The notes below the pieces were generated by a model, which saw only the letters and a list, made by a program, of their open reading frames with translations, was not told the DNA's origin and ran no database searches. From assembly GCA_023393455.1 (NCBI GenBank), contig JAEWLJ010000027.1, positions 1 through 64,000 on the forward strand: DNA of 64,000 bases, read 5' to 3'. Shown here piece after piece: positions 24,997 through 34,279 of the stretch. The stretch comes from Methanobacteriota archaeon. Its GTDB lineage: Archaea; Halobacteriota; Methanomicrobia; Methanomicrobiales; Methanoculleaceae. Position 1 is the first letter of the stretch. Every line of letters begins with the position of its first letter. The position numbers were made by a program, and so were the translations under genes.

Positions 24997-27411
24997 ATGC
25001 ATGACTGCACACCCGCACATGGCGATATCCTCGAACTCTCCGGCATCCTGGATGCGTTCGACGAGGGGCTGCTTATTGTCGGCCCCGACAACCGGGTGGC
25101 CTGCATCAGCAGTCATCTGCGGCATCTGCTCGGCATCACTCACGACGTGCCCGTCGGAACCGACGCGAATCATTTCGTCCGCTGGACCCTGATACCCCGT
25201 ATCTGCGGAGGGTCGGGCAGAACCGAGATCACCGCATTTCTCTTCGGCCGCGCTTCTGCTGCCGACTTCCCGTGCGCGATGCGGTTGCCCGGGGGTGGCG
25301 AAGGATGGTTCCGCTGCTCATGCCGCGCGGTTCATGAAGGTCGGTTTCGCGGCAGCCGGCTCGTTCGTTTTTCTCCCGACACCTCCGGCCCCGGGGCCGT
25401 CCCGGTCCCCGAAACCCGGGCCTCCCGTGTCGAAGGTCCTGGAAGCGGCATGGATTCCGCAAAGCGGAGGCGGATAGAGGCGATACTGCGGGAGAGCAAG
25501 GACAGATACCGGTTCCTCGTCGAGAACCTCAACGAGGGGATCGCGCTGATCGACAGGGAGGGCATCGTGGTCTTCGCAAACCAGAGGATGGCCGATATCA
25601 TCGGTTATTCGATCCCCGGGGTCATCGGAGCGCCGGTCTACGCGTTCGTCGATGAGAACGATGCCGGAGACGTGAGGGAACACCTGCAGACTCTTGGCCG
25701 GAGCATGCGCGAGGTCTTCGAGTTCGAACTGGTTCAAAAAGGCGGCGGACGTATCCATGCGCTGATAGCAACCACTCCCATCATCGACGCCGGCGGCACC
25801 TGCCGGGGGTTCCTTGCCACTGTCCAGGACATCACCCCCTTGAAGCAGATGGAAGCAAAACTCCGCGAGAGCGAGGAGAAGTACCGGTCTCTCGTTGAAC
25901 TCTCTGCCGAGGCGACCCTGATCCACCGTGACGGGAGGATCATATTCGTCAACCCCGCCGGCCTGAAGCTGCTCGGGGCTTCACGCCCGGAAGAGGTGAT
26001 CGGGATGGCTATCCTCGATATCGTCCACCCGGATGCCCGCGACATCATCGAGGCCATCACCGTGCGGGATCTCCAGGGCGTGGAGACGCCGCTTGTCGAG
26101 TTGTTGGTCGTCAGACTCGACGGAACGACGGTTCCCATCGAGGGGAGGGGAGCTCGGACGATCTTTGAGGGCCGACCTGCGGTTCAGGTCGTCATGCGGG
26201 ACATCAGCCACCGGAAACAGGCGGAGGAGCAACTGCAGGCGAGGAACCGGCATCTCCTTCTGCTTAACCGGATCATCGGCACATCCGCTTCGACCCATCT
26301 GCCGGGAGAACTGCTGGAGACGGCGCTTGACCAGACACTCGATCTCCTCGGCTACGATAGCGGCGCAATCTACCGTATCGAGTCCGGACAGGGAGAGGCC
26401 GCTCTTCAGTGCCGGCGAAACATGCCGGATACGTGCACGGATCTGGCAGAGATCGTTTTCGGAAGGTCGTTTGCCGATACCATCGCCACCGGCCTTCCGT
26501 GCTACCTTGAACTGGATCGGGGCCTGAACTCCCCGGGATCCCGTCTTCTCCGGGAGTTCGGGTTTGCCGCACTCGCCTGCATCCCGCTCGTCGTCGAGTC
26601 CGACGTCGTCGGGGCGCTCCTCATCGGGACCCGGGAGCGTGGATTCTTCTCTCGCGACGAGCGTGCGCTTCTCGAAGCCGTCGGTCGCGAGATCGGGGCC
26701 GGCATCGTGCGGGGGATGCTCTACCGGAGGCTTGAGGTGGCGAACCGGGAGGCGAACCTCTACCTCGACATCCTTACGCACGATATCCGGAATGCGGACA
26801 ACGTCGCAAACATCTACGCCGACCTCCTCATCGACGAGCTCGAGGGAGATCCGGCCCGATACGCCCGGAAACTGAAGGACGGGATCAGGAAGAGCATCGA
26901 GATCACCACAAACGTCGCCACCCTCCGAAAGATCCAGGAGGAACGGGACGGCCTTACGCGGCAAGACCTCAACGACGTGATCCAGGGAGAGATCGCCCAC
27001 TTTTCCGGTCTCTGCATCCGGTATTCCGGGCAACCCGTGGAAGTCCTGGCCGACGATCTCCTTCCCGAGATCTTCACGAACCTCATCGGCAACGCCGCAA
27101 AGCACGGCGGGCCGGGTGTCGAGGTCACGGTGGCGGTCGATGCTCCGGACGATGAGACCGTTGTCGTCACCGTTGCCGACACCGGCCCCGGGGTTCCGGA
27201 CGATGCGAAGGAGTCGATCTTCTTCCGGTTCGAGCGGGAGGGCGGCAGGCGGGGGAGCCAGGGCCTCGGCCTCTCGATCTGCCGGATGCTTGCCTCACGA
27301 TACGGCGGCAGGGTCTGGGTCGACGACCGGGTCGAGGGACACCCGGAAGAAGGCGCGGCGTTCCGGTTCACTCTCCGGAAAGCCGGATGCGGGGACGTTT
27401 TCTCCGCCTGA
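24997..27411 (+). CDS. Soluble sensor histidine kinase, PAS-PAS-PAS-GAF-HisKA-HATPase, 804 aa
   Basis: Residues 10-130 form a degenerate PAS. PAS 2 spans about 170-290 (YRFLVENLNEGIALIDREG), PAS 3 about 295-410 (YRSLVELSAEATLIHRDGRI) and a GAF domain about 415-575. The phosphoacceptor is His595 in LDILTHDIRN. The ATPase has the N-box NLIGNAAKHGG (Asn695/Asn699), G1 DTGPGVP and G2 GLGLSICRM. No membrane segment is present, so it senses an intracellular signal. No response regulator lies nearby. The promoter is shared with the divergent copper pump, but no functional link is shown. Confidence 0.9.
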   Translation: MHDCTPAHGDILELSGILDAFDEGLLIVGPDNRVACISSHLRHLLGITHDVPVGTDANHFVRWTLIPRICGGSGRTEITAFLFGRASAADFPCAMRLPGGGEGWFRCSCRAVHEGRFRGSRLVRFSPDTSGPGAVPVPETRASRVEGPGSGMDSAKRRRIEAILRESKDRYRFLVENLNEGIALIDREGIVVFANQRMADIIGYSIPGVIGAPVYAFVDENDAGDVREHLQTLGRSMREVFEFELVQKGGGRIHALIATTPIIDAGGTCRGFLATVQDITPLKQMEAKLRESEEKYRSLVELSAEATLIHRDGRIIFVNPAGLKLLGASRPEEVIGMAILDIVHPDARDIIEAITVRDLQGVETPLVELLVVRLDGTTVPIEGRGARTIFEGRPAVQVVMRDISHRKQAEEQLQARNRHLLLLNRIIGTSASTHLPGELLETALDQTLDLLGYDSGAIYRIESGQGEAALQCRRNMPDTCTDLAEIVFGRSFADTIATGLPCYLELDRGLNSPGSRLLREFGFAALACIPLVVESDVVGALLIGTRERGFFSRDERALLEAVGREIGAGIVRGMLYRRLEVANREANLYLDILTHDIRNADNVANIYADLLIDELEGDPARYARKLKDGIRKSIEITTNVATLRKIQEERDGLTRQDLNDVIQGEIAHFSGLCIRYSGQPVEVLADDLLPEIFTNLIGNAAKHGGPGVEVTVAVDAPDDETVVVTVADTGPGVPDDAKESIFFRFEREGGRRGSQGLGLSICRMLASRYGGRVWVDDRVEGHPEEGAAFRFTLRKAGCGDVFSA

Positions 27412-27473
27412 GCGCTCCCGTGCATGCCGCTGTCGACGATCGGATTTATTCCTCCCGTCGCAGACATTTTCCC

Positions 27474-28337
27474 ATGTACCGAACTACTCCTCTTCTCTTT
27501 GTCTGTATCCTCCTCTCCGCCGGCTGCCTTGCCGCAGACGAGTCTCCGGCAGGGGCGGGTCTCAGCCTGATCGCCCCGGTTGACCCGATACCCATATTCG
27601 ACGGTCAGGCAACTTACGCCGGGATCATCGGTGCGGAGACGCCGCAGATTCAGGCGAACTACAGCATGGGCTTCGTTGCCATCGCACCTGGCAACGCGAC
27701 GCCTCCGCACCGCCTGATCGGGACGGCGGAACTCATCTACGTGCTCAGCGGTACGGCGGAGATCCGCTGCGACAACGAGACGGTAACTGCCCGCGAGGGA
27801 GAGACCGTGCTCCTGCCGGCAGATGTGCTGCAATCGATAGCCTCGGCCGGGGACGTCGATCTCCACTACATCACCGTGAGCCAGCCGGCCTACACGCCTG
27901 AGATCGAGATCTCGGGGGACGAGCTTGAAGCGCTCAACCTGACGACGGACGGAAGGCCGATCGTTGTCGCCGATCCCCACGAAGGGATCGAGTGGGATCT
28001 CGAGTCCGGCGCGGCGGTCTACACCCTCGTAAACCCGGTGTTGATGAACGAGACGGCGATCCCGATCGACTTCAGCGCCGCCTACGTGGAACTCCTCCCG
28101 GGCGGGCATCTCGGGTACGACGGAATCCGCGGCTCGTCCGATCTCCTCTACGTCATCGAGGGGGAGATCGAGGTCGTTATACCCGGTGGAAGCGCGATCC
28201 GGGTTCCTGCCGGGAGCGCTGCTTACATCCCGCCGGACACGGTGAAAGAGACCCGGAACGCCCTGGATTCGACGACGACGATCCTCTCGTTCATCGACCC
28301 GGCGTGGACGCCGGAGAAGACCGGCCTCTGGGAATAA
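27474..28337 (+). CDS. Double-cupin lipoprotein, 287 aa
   Basis: The signal peptide with lipobox LLSAGC (Cys18) anchors it outside the cell. Two cupin domains follow: the first at about 65-140 (ELIYVLSGTAEIRCDNETVT, EGETVLLPADVLQSI), the second at about 190-275 (DLLYVIEGEIEVVIPGGSAI, PAGSAAYIPPDTVKETRN). This bicupin layout resembles ureidoglycine aminohydrolase-type proteins, but the metal-ligand histidines are sparse, so catalysis is uncertain. The ATG at 27474 lies about 30 nt after a TATA-like gatttatt, implying a near-leaderless mRNA. Confidence 0.78.
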   Translation: MYRTTPLLFVCILLSAGCLAADESPAGAGLSLIAPVDPIPIFDGQATYAGIIGAETPQIQANYSMGFVAIAPGNATPPHRLIGTAELIYVLSGTAEIRCDNETVTAREGETVLLPADVLQSIASAGDVDLHYITVSQPAYTPEIEISGDELEALNLTTDGRPIVVADPHEGIEWDLESGAAVYTLVNPVLMNETAIPIDFSAAYVELLPGGHLGYDGIRGSSDLLYVIEGEIEVVIPGGSAIRVPAGSAAYIPPDTVKETRNALDSTTTILSFIDPAWTPEKTGLWE

Positions 28338-28344
28338 GGTCTTC

Positions 28345-28356
28345 GCTCCTTTTTTA
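28345..28356 (+). terminator. T-rich transcription end between convergent genes
   Basis: A run ccttttttatc lies between the cupin stop and the convergent P-type ATPase stop at 28357. T-tracts of this kind are sufficient archaeal terminators. No stem-loop is needed or seen. Confidence 0.35.
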
Positions 28357-30288
28357 TCATCCGGCACCCGACCGGCCTATCCGGAGGGCGTTTGCGATCG
28401 CCGCAAGCGTGAGCCCCATGTCCCCGAACGCCACCGCCATCCAGAGGGAGACGAGGCCGAAGACCGCAAGGGCGGCGATGCCGAGTTTCACAACGAGTGC
28501 CGCCGTGATGTTCTGCCGGATGACCGCGACCGTCTTCTCAGAGAGGGCGACGAGGTAGGCGACCCTCGAGATGTCGTCCTCCATCACGACGATCTCGGCC
28601 GCCTCGATCGCGACGTCTGAGCCGATCGCCCCCATCGCGACCCCGACGCTCGCCCGTGCAAGCGCCGGCGCGTCGTTCACGCCGTCGCCGACCATCACCA
28701 CGAGCCCGTAGCGGTCCATCAGCCGCTCGACCATAGCCACCTTGTCCTCCGGCAGGAGCCCGGCATGGCACTCGTCGATCCCGATATGGCGGGCCACCGC
28801 CTCTCCGACGCGCTCGTTGTCCCCGGTGAGCATCACCGTCCTGATGCCCCGCGCCCGGAGAGCGGCAACAGTCTCTTTTGCATCCTTCTTTACCACGTCC
28901 GAGAGGGCGACGAGCCCGATCACCCCTGAGGCCGTGCCGGAGAGGATGACCGTCTTCCCCTCGCCTTCCAGCCGGTCATACGCCGCCCGCCATGCGTTGC
29001 CCCCGGGTTCGGCAAAGAGTGCCTCGTTCCCGAGGAGGTAGGTCTCGCCGCCGATCTTCCCCCGGATGCCTCTCCCCGTCAGCGCGGTGAACTCCTCCAC
29101 CTCCCGGAGCGGGATGCCTTCCTCATCCGCCCGCCGCCGGACCGCCTCCGCGATCGGGTGGCCGGAGCCTGACTCGAGCGACGCGGCGACGGCGAGCACC
29201 TCCGTCTCCGGCACCCCAAAGGCGCTGACATCTTCCACCTCGAGCTTCCCGGTCGTGAGCGTCCCGGTCTTGTCGAAGACGACCACCCGCGCAAGCCCCA
29301 CGGCCTCGAGTGAGTCCCTGCCTTTGATCAGGACGCCGTTGTGCGCCGCGGTCGTGATACCCGAGACCATCGAGACCGGGGTGGAGATCGCGAGTGCGCA
29401 GGGGCAGGCGATGACGAGGAGGACCAGCGCCCGGTAGAACGCTTCGAGGAACGGGACACCGAAGGCGAGCGGCGGGACCACGACGAGGAGAGCGGCGAGG
29501 AGGATGACCGCCGGGGTGTAGTAGCGAGAGAACTGCTCGATGAAGGCCTCGGTGGGGCTTTTGCGGGATTGGGCCTCCGCGACCAGGGCGGCGACCCGGG
29601 CTATCGTGCTCTCGCTCTCCGGCTTCGTCACCCGGACTTCGAGGTAGCCCTCAATGTTTCGCGTCCCGGCGTAGACTCCGTCCCCGATCTCCTTTGCCAC
29701 CGGGACGCTCTCCCCGGTTATCGCCGCCTGGTCGACCGATGAAGCGCCGGCAACGACGATACCGTCGAGCGGGATGGTGTCGCCCGGTCTTACGATCGCG
29801 ATATCCCCGACGCCGACGTCATCGACCGGGACGGTCACCTCCCCATCGTCCTGCCTGACCCGGGCGGTCTGCGGCGTGAGGTCGAGGAGCGAGGTTATCG
29901 AGCGCTCAGCCCGTCCGGCCGCGTACTCCTCCAGGAGTTCGGCGACGGCGTAGAGGTAGAGAACGGTCGCCCCCTCGGCGGGGTTGCCGGTCAGGAACGC
30001 CCCCACCGCCGCGATGGATATCAGCACGGCGATGCTGAACCGGAGCCGGATGAGAGCAAGAAACCCGGCTTTCAGGACTTCGTAACCGGATATGACTGCG
30101 GCGGCGAGCAGCAGGGCCGTGCCGGCAAAGGGGTATGGGGTGAGGTACCCGACGATCACCCCCGTGAGGAGGAGGATGCCCGAGACCCCGAAGACCGCAA
30201 TCTCCCGGCGGCCGACGACCGGTCTCTGATCCCGGGAGGCCCCAACCCGGCAGCGGGGACAGGACGGACCTTCCTCATGCTCCGTCAC
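28357..30288 (-). CDS. Zinc/cadmium-type P1B ATPase (ZntA/CadA-like), 643 aa
   Basis: The membrane motif is CPC (Cys295-Pro-Cys297, CPCALAISTPVS), with phosphorylated Asp339 in DKTGTLTTG, GSGHPIA in place of SxxHP, TGES in the actuator and MVGDGVNDAPAL. The ISTPVSMVSGITTAA stretch after CPC and the late KLGIAALAVFG resemble Zn/Cd/Pb exporters more than copper pumps. The N-terminus has a single CPRC pair instead of a full metal-binding domain. The GTG at 30288 is preferred because residues further upstream read as non-coding. It is convergent with the cupin gene. Confidence 0.85.
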   Translation of the reverse strand: MTEHEEGPSCPRCRVGASRDQRPVVGRREIAVFGVSGILLLTGVIVGYLTPYPFAGTALLLAAAVISGYEVLKAGFLALIRLRFSIAVLISIAAVGAFLTGNPAEGATVLYLYAVAELLEEYAAGRAERSITSLLDLTPQTARVRQDDGEVTVPVDDVGVGDIAIVRPGDTIPLDGIVVAGASSVDQAAITGESVPVAKEIGDGVYAGTRNIEGYLEVRVTKPESESTIARVAALVAEAQSRKSPTEAFIEQFSRYYTPAVILLAALLVVVPPLAFGVPFLEAFYRALVLLVIACPCALAISTPVSMVSGITTAAHNGVLIKGRDSLEAVGLARVVVFDKTGTLTTGKLEVEDVSAFGVPETEVLAVAASLESGSGHPIAEAVRRRADEEGIPLREVEEFTALTGRGIRGKIGGETYLLGNEALFAEPGGNAWRAAYDRLEGEGKTVILSGTASGVIGLVALSDVVKKDAKETVAALRARGIRTVMLTGDNERVGEAVARHIGIDECHAGLLPEDKVAMVERLMDRYGLVVMVGDGVNDAPALARASVGVAMGAIGSDVAIEAAEIVVMEDDISRVAYLVALSEKTVAVIRQNITAALVVKLGIAALAVFGLVSLWMAVAFGDMGLTLAAIANALRIGRSGAG

Positions 30289-30557
30289 GGCCCGCCTCCG
30301 GCCGGAGTCGTTCGGGCGCAGGTCTCCGTCATGATCGTACAACCTTAACCGCTTCTCACTTAAAGGGTGTCCGGGCGCATATCCGGATCTGCCGCCGGCG
30401 CGATTGCTCGAATAGGGGGTCGCCCTTTCACCGAGCAGAACCATTATGACGAGTTCGACCCAACTGATCGGAACGACCGCCCCCAGCATAGCATGCCTGG
30501 GTGACGGCCTGCCGTCAATCTCCGTCACCCTGCCTGACTTCCCTTCAGTGTTGAAAC
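30289..30557. other. Divergent intergenic region
   Basis: The minus strand carries TTTAAGTGAGAAG near 30350-30363, a plausible TATA region for the zinc-type ATPase. A few upstream in-frame codons of that gene could be used if a start further right were functional. No other gene is seen. Confidence 0.35.
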
Positions 30558-31520
30558 ATGCCGTCACCAGATTTCACCGCGACCGCTCCGGACAACCATG
30601 GCCTGCCTGCCGACGAGGCAATCTCCTGCAGGATCTGGATCAGCGGGCCCGACGGCGTGGCGCCTCCCCTCAACGAAACGACACTCGAAGAGCGCTCTGA
30701 TCCCGCGTGGGCGGGCAACCTCCACCCGGAGGACGCCGGGACGGTGCTCGCCCGGTGGGAACGTTGCAACGACGCCGGTCTTCCATGGAGGTGCAACTAC
30801 CGGATCCGGGATGCCGACGGCGGATACCGCACCATCGCGAGCAGGGGCATCCCGGTCAGGGACGCCGCGGGCAGGATCGTCCTCTGGGCGGGGGTCGACC
30901 TCGACGTCACCGTCCGGGACGAACCGTGCTGGCAGGCGAGGGAGTTCTGCACCCTCTCCGCGGTCGCCCGCGCGATCGAAGGCAGCGCCGATGCCGGCGA
31001 GGCCTTCCGGGAGACGGCCGCCCTTCTGCCCCGCGGGTTCCGCCACCCTGAACAGGTGTCACGACTATGTCGTCCCCTCGTCCCTCCCTGTCTGGGAGGA
31101 GGGGCGAGAGAAGATCTCCCGCGGCGAACCGGTCGAGGGGGTCGAGGTCGAGTTCCGCCGCAAAGACGGGTCGGTGGCGTTCCTCGAACTGAACGAGTCT
31201 CCGATCGTGGAAGACGGCCTCGCGTGGGCGTACAGATCGTCGGCAGGGACGTCTCGGACCGGGCGCGCTACGAGGATATGCGGCTGCAGGCGTTCTACCA
31301 GATCGAGCAGAACATCGAGCAGTTTGCAGTTCTCGCGGACCATATCCGGCTGCCCCTGCAGGTGATCCTCGGCATGGCCGATCTGGCCGACGAAGAGGCG
31401 ATGTCGGCAAAGCTCCGGGAGCAGGTTGAGCGGATCAACGCGATCGTCAGGCAGCTCGACGAGGGCTGGGTCGAGTCCCGCGATATCAGGGAGTTCCTGC
31501 GAAGGAATGAACTGGTGTAG
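30558..31520 (+). pseudogene. Decayed PAS sensor, paralogue of the 17981-19729 gene
   Basis: The first 160 codons encode a PAS/PAC-like domain (PWRCNYRIRDADGGYRTIAS). From about 31060 to 31230 the frame becomes Arg/Gly-rich nonsense, while the +1 frame reads YVVPSSLPVWEEGREKISRG and FLELNESPIV, homologous to the last PAS of the intact paralogue. After about 31230 the first frame is sensible again (VGVQIVGRDVSDRARYED) through the shared module NIEQFAVLADHIRLPLQVI to the stop. So there are two compensating frameshifts and loss of most of the PAS start, presumably by deletion at about 31060. The overall frame stays open, so an altered protein could still be made. Confidence 0.8.
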
Positions 31521-31670
31521 CGATCTCTCCGGAATCTCGATCACCGTGGGAGCCATCCTCCTGGTTGTCTGAATATAATCCCTATTTTATCTGAATTGTC
31601 CCCGGAATGGTGCATTTTTTACCCGATACATTCATACCTAACTAAATATATTATGGGCTAGATAATAGTT
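31521..31670. other. AT-rich intergenic region with terminator and promoter
   Basis: A T6 run at 31615-31620 may end the upstream transcript. The stretch actaaatatattatggg at about 31641-31655 is a good archaeal TATA region, which would place the transcription start close to the hairpin at 31671. Confidence 0.45.
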
Positions 31671-31709
31671 GGGCGGGACGCCCGGGAGCCAACCCGGCGT
31701 TTCCCGCCC
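31671..31709 (+). promoter_or_regulatory. GC-rich stem-loop in the leader of the MASE3 kinase gene
   Basis: The segment reads GGGCGGGA-CGCC-CGGG, a short AGCCAA loop, then CCCG-GCG-TT-TCCCGCCC, so nearly every base of both arms pairs. It sits 14 nt upstream of the ATG at 31724 and about 20-25 nt downstream of a TATA region, so it would be the very 5' end of the mRNA. It could control translation or stability, or be a recognition site. I cannot match it to a known riboswitch. Confidence 0.5.
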
Positions 31710-31723
31710 CGGAGCCGGAAACT

Positions 31724-33640
31724 ATGCAGACCAACTCTATGCAGACAGATTCTTCGGCGTGTACAACCCGGAGCGGAGCAGAGAGCCAGTGGGGCCGCAT
31801 AGAACAGGGGGCCGCGGAATCCGGCATCTGGCGATCGTTCATCGTCCTTACGGTGCTTCTGGCCGCCCTCGCGGCGACAAGCCTGTACAGTTACCTTCTC
31901 TTCCACACGATCGCCGAATTCGTCGCCATCGCGATTGCGATCGCCGTCTTCATCGTGGCGTGGAACGCCCGGATGATGCGGGAGAACGGCTACCTGCTGG
32001 TCGCCGGCACCGGGCTGCTCTTCGTGGCCGGGATCGAACTGGTCCACACCCTCGCGTATGACGGCATGGGGATCTTCGTCGGCTACGACGCAAACCTTCC
32101 GATGCAACTCTGGATCGCCTCGCGTTACCTCCTCGCCGGGACGCTGCTTGCCGCGCCTCTCCTGCTCCGGAGAACCCCCGGTTCCCGGCGGGTATTCGGC
32201 GCGTTTTCGGCGGTTACCGTGCTCCTCTTCCTCTCGATCTTCGCCGTCCCGGTCTTTCCCGACTGCTACATCGAGGGGTCGGGGCTGACGGCGTTCAAAG
32301 TCTGGAGCGAGTACATCATAGCGGCGCTGCTCGCCCTCGGGGCGGTCGCCGTCTACCGGGTGCGGGCCGCCTTCTCGCCCCGGGTGGCGGCCCACCTGCT
32401 CGCGGCCGTCCTCGTGATGATCGCCTCGGAACTTGCTTTTACGCTTTATATCAGCGTCTACGGCCCCTCAAACATGATCGGCCACCTCCTGATGGTGCTC
32501 TCGTTCGGGCTCATCTACGTCGCGTTCGTCGAGACGGGGATCCGGCAGCCTTATGCGCTGGTCTTTACCGGCCTGAAATCGAGTGAAGAGCGGCTCAGGC
32601 GGGAGAAAGACCGGCTCGCGCAGTATCTGGATATCGCCGGAGCCCTCTTTGTCGTCCTCGATGGAGACGGGCGGGTCGCCCTCATCAATCGCCGGGCGTC
32701 CGAGGTTCTCGGCTGCCCGGCGGATGCGGCTGTGGGCGAGGTCTGGGCCGAGCGGTTCATCCCGCCGACGGAGCGGGAGCGTTTCCGTGCGCTCTTCGCG
32801 GAGTTGAGAGAGGGTGAGATCGGGGGGAATGAGCGCGTGAAGATGCCGGTCGTCGCTACAGACGGCGGCGAACGGATCATCGCGTGGCACAACACCGTGC
32901 TTCGTGACGAGAACGGTGCCGTCTGCAGGATCCTGAGCTCCGGGGAGGATATCACCGAGCAGCAGCACGCCGAGGAGGCGCTTGGCCGGGCGAACGCGAA
33001 ATTAAACCTCCTCGCCGGGATCACCCGCCACGACATCCTCAACCAGATCACCGTCGCACGCGCCTACATCGAGTTTGCCGGGGAAGACAGCGTGGATCCC
33101 GTCGTTCAGGCCAGTCTGGGGCGCGTCCGTTCCGCTGTCGACGAGATCCAGAAGCAGATCGAGTTCAGCCGGGACTACCAGGACATGGGGGTCGCGGCGC
33201 CGGTCTGGCAGAGGCCGCAGGACCTTATCGCGGAGAGCGTCTCGGACCTCGGCCTCCCGGCAGGGGTCGATCTTCGCGCCGACTTCCCGGCCCTTGAGAT
33301 CTACGCGGACCCGATGGTGAAGAAGGTCTTCTACAACCTCATCGACAACGCCGTCCGCCACGGCGGAAGCGTGACGGAGATCCGGTTCTCGTGCGCGAGG
33401 GCCGGGCAGGACCTGCTGATCCTCTGCGAGGACGACGGCACCGGCATCCCGGACGGCGAGAAGGAGGCGATCTTCCGCGAGGCCTATAAGCGGCGGTACG
33501 GCCACGGGCTCTTCCTGGTCGCGGGGATCCTCGGGATCACCGGGATGACGATCCGGGAGACCGGCAGATCCGGGACGGGTGCCCGGTTCGAGATCACCGT
33601 GCCGAACGGGGCGTACCGGTTCGAGGGCGAGAGGGAATAG
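31724..33640 (+). CDS. Membrane histidine kinase, MASE3-PAS-HisKA-HATPase, 638 aa
   Basis: Residues about 35-275 form a MASE3 sensor domain of seven to eight helices (FVAGIELVHTLAYDGMGIF is typical). A PAS domain follows at about 300-415 (QYLDIAGALFVVLDGDG), then HisKA with His436 in GITRHDILNQ, and a short HATPase domain with NLIDNAVRHGG, DDGTGIPDGEKE and GLFLVAGI. This LxGITRHDIxN kinase class is common in Methanomicrobia. No response regulator is adjacent. The start was chosen at the first ATG after the leader hairpin; a second ATG five codons on is possible. Confidence 0.9.
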   Translation: MQTNSMQTDSSACTTRSGAESQWGRIEQGAAESGIWRSFIVLTVLLAALAATSLYSYLLFHTIAEFVAIAIAIAVFIVAWNARMMRENGYLLVAGTGLLFVAGIELVHTLAYDGMGIFVGYDANLPMQLWIASRYLLAGTLLAAPLLLRRTPGSRRVFGAFSAVTVLLFLSIFAVPVFPDCYIEGSGLTAFKVWSEYIIAALLALGAVAVYRVRAAFSPRVAAHLLAAVLVMIASELAFTLYISVYGPSNMIGHLLMVLSFGLIYVAFVETGIRQPYALVFTGLKSSEERLRREKDRLAQYLDIAGALFVVLDGDGRVALINRRASEVLGCPADAAVGEVWAERFIPPTERERFRALFAELREGEIGGNERVKMPVVATDGGERIIAWHNTVLRDENGAVCRILSSGEDITEQQHAEEALGRANAKLNLLAGITRHDILNQITVARAYIEFAGEDSVDPVVQASLGRVRSAVDEIQKQIEFSRDYQDMGVAAPVWQRPQDLIAESVSDLGLPAGVDLRADFPALEIYADPMVKKVFYNLIDNAVRHGGSVTEIRFSCARAGQDLLILCEDDGTGIPDGEKEAIFREAYKRRYGHGLFLVAGILGITGMTIRETGRSGTGARFEITVPNGAYRFEGERE

Positions 33641-33752
33641 GAGTCCCGGTTCTTCCCCCGGCCGCGCAATCCTCATATAGCCCGGCGGCCCAGTCTCTTC
33701 CACTGAAAACGGCAGCCGCGCTCCCTGAGGGCTGCTCGGATGGTGGTGAAGG

Positions 33753-34208
33753 ATGGAAGGAAACGGACAACCGGGTAAAACGACGGAAGATCTGGAATGG
33801 GGAAGGGGTCCGTTCTTTGGGGCACTTGTCGTCCTCATCATCCTGTGCGTCATCGGCCTCGGGTTCCTTCACTGGAACAACCTGATCGACGAGACGCACC
33901 TTGCTGCGTTTCCCCGGGAAGCGCCTGTGGACGCCGCTTCCGTGACGCACCTCGCCGATGCGGACTTCCGGGATCACCCGGCGCTCGGCGCGCTGATCCT
34001 CGATGAGAAGCGTGTCCTGGTCTCGAAAGGCCCCCTCTTCGACGCACTTCTCTGGCTCGATCCCCGTTCATCGTATAGCCCGTTCGGGAAAAAGCACGGG
34101 ATTTGCAGTTCGATTCGCATAACGACGGATGAGATGCGGCAGATCCTCGCAAAGTATGCCCTCTGCGAGTGGAACGGAACCGTCTACGGCGTGGCGCAGA
34201 GTGCGTGA
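33753..34208 (+). CDS. Single-span membrane hypothetical protein, 151 aa
   Basis: The polar N-terminus MEGNGQPGKTTEDLEWGRG is followed by one hydrophobic segment, FFGALVVLIILCVIGLGFLH (about 21-40), and a soluble domain of 110 residues, presumably outside. Two cysteines (CSS, CEW) could pair there. The family is not recognised. A following gene on the same strand, 71 nt away, also encodes an exported protein. Confidence 0.6.
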   Translation: MEGNGQPGKTTEDLEWGRGPFFGALVVLIILCVIGLGFLHWNNLIDETHLAAFPREAPVDAASVTHLADADFRDHPALGALILDEKRVLVSKGPLFDALLWLDPRSSYSPFGKKHGICSSIRITTDEMRQILAKYALCEWNGTVYGVAQSA

Positions 34209-34279
34209 CGGCAGGGGGCACCCGATCGGTAGACGGACGGCACAGAAACGATATATGGTGCTCTCCCCTCTCTTCTTTT

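Noticed and set aside
31671..31709. Known riboswitch class for the leader hairpin
   Set aside because: The hairpin is a single extended stem with a small loop. I could not find the conserved internal loops of fluoride, cyclic-di-GMP or other switches.
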